This document shows, one piece after another, positions 5,383-8,133 of a stretch of 8,133 bases of DNA. The position numbers and the translations under genes were made by a program. This stretch comes from an uncultured Acidobacteriota bacterium (GTDB lineage Bacteria > Acidobacteriota > Vicinamibacteria > Vicinamibacterales > UBA8438), in assembly GCA_913043805.1 (NCBI GenBank), contig CAJWMX010000113.1:1-8133 (forward strand), written 5' to 3'. The notes beneath the pieces are model-generated. The model was not told where the DNA came from. It worked only from the letters and a program-made list of their open reading frames with translations, and searched no databases. Position 1 is the first letter of the stretch. Each line of letters begins with the position of its first letter.

Positions 5383-7338
5383 TCACTGGTCTGCCCGACA
5401 GAGCTCGAGGACCCCCTCTCGGATACGGTCGCAGTTGCGTCCGTCAGCGTGGTAATCGGAATCTCGGCGCAACAGATCCCATCGGCAGTCGACGCCGTCG
5501 AATCCGGTAGCCACGCTGGCCACGACACGCACGAGGTCGTCAGCCGTCATCAGGACGAAATCGGACCCGTAGATGTCCGGGGGAAAGTACAGATCCTCTT
5601 TCCCCGTATAGCCGAAGGTAAACACCCGCTTGCCGGAAAGCACCGCCTCGTTGATACCGAACGACGCGTTGGCCGTGACGACCAGATCGCTCACCGACTG
5701 GAGTTCGAGCGTGCTGAAGTTCGTGTGGTCGAGGATCATCCGTGGATCCCGCTCGGCCGTCTGAACGATGGGCACTCCATAGGGATGCTCGAGAAAGGCG
5801 GTCCGACGGAAACGCAGAAAGACGTGGGCGTCCAGATCCAGTTCGGCCAGCCGACGAACCCCTTCGTGCATCTCTCGCCACTGAGGAGCGAGGCACGCCT
5901 TGGTGGCGGTGCTGGGGAACATCAGCAACACCAGGAAGCGACGGTCGCCGTAGAGCTCGCGCACCCGGGCTCGTGTCGCGACGACATCCTGGTCCGATTG
6001 AGTCAGCAGTGTGTCGAGCGACTCGCGACCGCTCCGCACCAGCCCGACGTCATCCCAGTAGGTTCCGTAGGTCCGGCTGTACAGCTCGCATTGCGCGAAG
6101 TACTTGTCCAGATGCACGTAGGCCAGCTGGGGCGCATCGAACAGCGACGCGGCGTGAGCCGCGCCCGCCACTTTGCGGCCATGGCGGTGAGCGACAAGCG
6201 TGTGAATGACGTGTCCCGGGTTGTAGTCGTTGCGCACGAACGCCACCCGGTAGTCGATGTTCCCCATCTCGAGGACCGCACGGAGATAGTGGTAGACGCC
6301 CTTCGAGACCGCTGACAACAGGGCCAGACTGACTCTATCGGCCCGCAACGGCCGCAACGTTCCGACGAAGAGGAGAGCGGCGCGGACCGCCTCGCGGACG
6401 AACCCCCAGGTCAAGGAGAACCGCCGACGGTCACGGAACGGTAGCCCCCGCTCGGCCATCGCCGCCTGGAACGTCTCCTCGTTGCCAGGCGGCAAGACCC
6501 AATCACCAAACAGGTGGAGAATGCGCCCCGGCGTAAGCTCGGCGCCATAGAGATACATGTCGTCGATGAACCGCTTGACTCCGGCCCGCACCAGGCCCGC
6601 GCCGATCGGGTAAACCCCCCAGGTCACCGGCATCACGACGTCGTAGGGGCCGTCGGGACGCCCCCGTACGCCCCGACGCGCATGGGCCACGAACAGCCTG
6701 AGTGGCACGAGCCAGAGCATGACACGCGCGGTCAGCAGGCGGCCGATGTAGCGGAGCCTGTTGATGCGATCCACCCCCTCTGGCACCGCGCGTCGAATGT
6801 CGTCAAGCTCCGGGTCGTCCCACCCGTCGTCGAGCGGCGCTTCGGGCACCACCGTCACGGGCGTTTCGGTCCGCGCCAGATCCCGCGCCACGAAGGCGAA
6901 CAGGCGCCAGCGCGGATCAACCAGTACCAGGAACCCTTGGAGATACCGCACCAGCACCGGGTCGTCACCCACGACCCGACGCAGCGTGCGGATCAGCGGC
7001 TGTTCGAAGAGACTGGGGCCGAGACGATCGATCCGGGGCGGCCCCTCCTGGTTGAGGCGGTACACGTGCGAGGCGACGAGCTCCATCGGACTCTCGAGGG
7101 TCTCGGCTTCGCGGTTCAGCCACGACAGCACGCGAAGGAATCGGCGCCGACTGCGCTGCGGATTGGACAGCCCGAGCCGTACCAGCAAGGCGCCGGGTCC
7201 CAGCCGTCCCCCGAGGACCTGGTCGACGGTGTAGGCCGGATCCATTACGTAGACCCGCCGCGCCCGGCGGGCGATCCGCCACACGCTCAGCAACTGCCAG
7301 ACCGAGTAGCGCTCGAACACGAGCGCGCCAGCACTCAT
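5383..7338 (-). CDS. Putative GT-B-like surface-carbohydrate transferase, 651 aa
   Basis: No family can be named with certainty. The ATG at 7336-7338 overlaps the upstream stop as ATGA and has no strong ribosome binding site, so it is probably translated by coupling. The protein is rich in Arg and hydrophobic residues, without a signal peptide or clear multi-pass membrane segments; residues 200-220 form one hydrophobic/basic stretch that might touch the membrane. Two parts resemble GT-B-type capsule and surface-carbohydrate transferases. Residues 367-397 run from FVRNDYNPGH to GAAHAA, reminiscent of the strand-helix-strand with a terminal His in such proteins. Residues 545-576 read ELQSVSDLVVTANASFG then NEAVLSGKRVFTFG, like the nucleotide-sugar donor region (S-D-L-V-V-T ... 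E-A-x-x-x-G-K). The N-terminal 350 residues are unassigned and may be an acceptor or accessory domain. It sits directly upstream of the SpsF/NeuB remnant, so a nonulosonate donor is an attractive but unproven idea. Confidence 0.6.
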   Translation of the reverse strand: MSAGALVFERYSVWQLLSVWRIARRARRVYVMDPAYTVDQVLGGRLGPGALLVRLGLSNPQRSRRRFLRVLSWLNREAETLESPMELVASHVYRLNQEGPPRIDRLGPSLFEQPLIRTLRRVVGDDPVLVRYLQGFLVLVDPRWRLFAFVARDLARTETPVTVVPEAPLDDGWDDPELDDIRRAVPEGVDRINRLRYIGRLLTARVMLWLVPLRLFVAHARRGVRGRPDGPYDVVMPVTWGVYPIGAGLVRAGVKRFIDDMYLYGAELTPGRILHLFGDWVLPPGNEETFQAAMAERGLPFRDRRRFSLTWGFVREAVRAALLFVGTLRPLRADRVSLALLSAVSKGVYHYLRAVLEMGNIDYRVAFVRNDYNPGHVIHTLVAHRHGRKVAGAAHAASLFDAPQLAYVHLDKYFAQCELYSRTYGTYWDDVGLVRSGRESLDTLLTQSDQDVVATRARVRELYGDRRFLVLLMFPSTATKACLAPQWREMHEGVRRLAELDLDAHVFLRFRRTAFLEHPYGVPIVQTAERDPRMILDHTNFSTLELQSVSDLVVTANASFGINEAVLSGKRVFTFGYTGKEDLYFPPDIYGSDFVLMTADDLVRVVASVATGFDGVDCRWDLLRRDSDYHADGRNCDRIREGVLELCRADQ

Positions 7339-8133
7339 TCGATGGAGAAGAACGCCTTCAACTCGCGCAGTCCCTGGGTGGCGGCCTTGCCCATCGCGTC
7401 GACGGTGAGCCCGGCCATGTGCGGAGAGACGATGAGGGTGTCGCGATGACGCGCATACTCGACGAGGCGATTCTCGTCGGCTCTTCCAGTCAACTCGCCC
7501 TGCGTCACGTCGACCGCGGCGCCCCGCAGCTGTCCCGACTCGAGCGCCTCGATGAGGGCTGTCTCATCGACCAGCCATCCGCGCGACGTGTTGACGAAGT
7601 AGCTACCTGGACGCATCTGAGCGAACCGCGCCTCGTCGAACATCAACCGTGTCTCGGGCGCCAGGTGGACATGAAGCGACACGATGTCGCACTGTGGCAG
7701 CAGCTCGTCCAGGGTCTCCATGCGGGTGACCCACGGGTCCAGCTCTGACACAAAGGGGTCCAGCGCAACGATCTCGGCGTCGAACGCATGCGCGTAGCGG
7801 CTCATCTTCCGCCCGATGCGACCGTAGCCAACCAGCCCGAGCCGCTTTCCGCTCAACTCGATTCCGCGGAGCTCGTCCTCCACCTCCCTCCAGTACCCGG
7901 CCCGGGCCAGGTCGACGCCTCGCGGCAGCTTCCGGATCAGGGCCATCAACAGCGCAAAGCTGAACTCGGCCGACCCATGGATCTGCGCGATCACCTCGGG
8001 ATGCTCTTTGAGTCCGGTGAAGGTGATCCCCCGCTCGGCGCAATAGTCGAGGTCGGTGTGGTCGGTGCCGGTCGAGGGCGACACGATGAGACGGAGCCGC
8101 GGCGCCGTCGACAGCAGTGCCCGGTCCAGTCGG
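7335..8133 (-). CDS. D-2-hydroxyacid dehydrogenase (phosphoglycerate dehydrogenase-like), 5' end outside window
   Basis: Predicted cytosolic NAD-dependent dehydrogenase that oxidises a D-2-hydroxyacid or reduces the 2-keto acid. The frame is open to the window edge, giving 265 visible residues. The first GTG in frame (8082-8084) is not the start, because the codons before it (reading LLSTAPRLRLIV) match the family's substrate-domain strand. Visible motifs, in fragment numbering, are the nucleotide-binding GYGRIG (102-107), an acidic residue after the second strand (ALDPF, Asp125) favouring NAD over NADP, the catalytic Arg184 in NTSRGW, Glu213 in GELTG, and His238 in SPHMAG. It ends shortly after the His motif, so it has no ACT regulatory domain, unlike long SerA proteins. 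The stop overlaps the next start by four bases (ATGA), implying translational coupling. Being inside a glycan cluster suggests it acts on a sugar-derived acid rather than in serine synthesis, but the substrate is not readable. Confidence 0.9.
   Translation of the reverse strand, partial: RLDRALLSTAPRLRLIVSPSTGTDHTDLDYCAERGITFTGLKEHPEVIAQIHGSAEFSFALLMALIRKLPRGVDLARAGYWREVEDELRGIELSGKRLGLVGYGRIGRKMSRYAHAFDAEIVALDPFVSELDPWVTRMETLDELLPQCDIVSLHVHLAPETRLMFDEARFAQMRPGSYFVNTSRGWLVDETALIEALESGQLRGAAVDVTQGELTGRADENRLVEYARHRDTLIVSPHMAGLTVDAMGKAATQGLRELKAFFSIE

Noticed and set aside
5158..6315. Plus-strand open frame of 385 codons opposite the 651-residue gene
   Set aside because: It is antisense to a well-supported coding frame, shows no family motifs, is rich in His, Arg, Asp and Val as expected of GC-rich antisense frames, and crosses a gene boundary.
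6514..7449. Plus-strand open frame of 311 codons spanning the junction of two minus-strand genes
   Set aside because: It crosses the ATGA overlap of two supported genes and has low-complexity antisense composition.
8082..8084. GTG as start of the hydroxyacid dehydrogenase
   Set aside because: The frame continues upstream with family-like residues to the window edge, and a start here would remove the N-terminal substrate domain.

Overview
This is a GC-rich bacterial segment in which every supportable gene lies on the minus strand, so transcription runs from base 8133 toward base 1. Both ends are cut: the first gene starts beyond 8133 and a last, weakly supported gene runs off base 1. Spacing is extremely tight, with ATGA overlaps at 7335-7338 and 2984-2987 and gaps of 12, 1, 4 and 39 bases. 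No promoter, terminator, RNA gene, CRISPR array or insertion sequence is visible. The phylum cannot be fixed from this sequence; high GC and GTG starts are the only clues.

In transcription order the genes are: a D-2-hydroxyacid dehydrogenase (7335-8133, 5' part missing); a large 651-residue protein that looks like a GT-B-type surface-carbohydrate transferase (5383-7338); a short chimeric ORF (4843-5370) joining the beginning of an SpsF-type cytidylyltransferase to the end of a NeuB-type nonulosonate synthase; an NAD-dependent sugar epimerase/dehydratase (3882-4841); a zinc-ribbon SAM-dependent methyltransferase (2984-3877); a Gfo/Idh/MocA oxidoreductase (1974-2987); a polytopic membrane protein fusing a MraY/WecA-type phosphoglycosyltransferase to a CapD/FlaA1/WbaP-type accessory module (105-1934); and the possible start of a small membrane protein (1-102).

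Together these form part of a surface-polysaccharide or glycan gene cluster. The cytosolic enzymes would remodel an activated sugar (epimerase, oxidoreductases, methyltransferase), the MraY/WecA-like protein would load a first sugar phosphate onto a polyprenyl phosphate in the membrane, and the 651-residue protein would transfer a later sugar. The SpsF and NeuB remnants point to a past or disrupted sialic-acid-like (nonulosonate) branch.

The most striking observation is the SpsF/NeuB chimera. It looks like an in-frame internal deletion that removed most of both enzymes but kept the 3' end carrying the ribosome binding site of the downstream epimerase. The second is the unusual domain order of the membrane fusion protein. 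Neither can be called functionally new without database searches.
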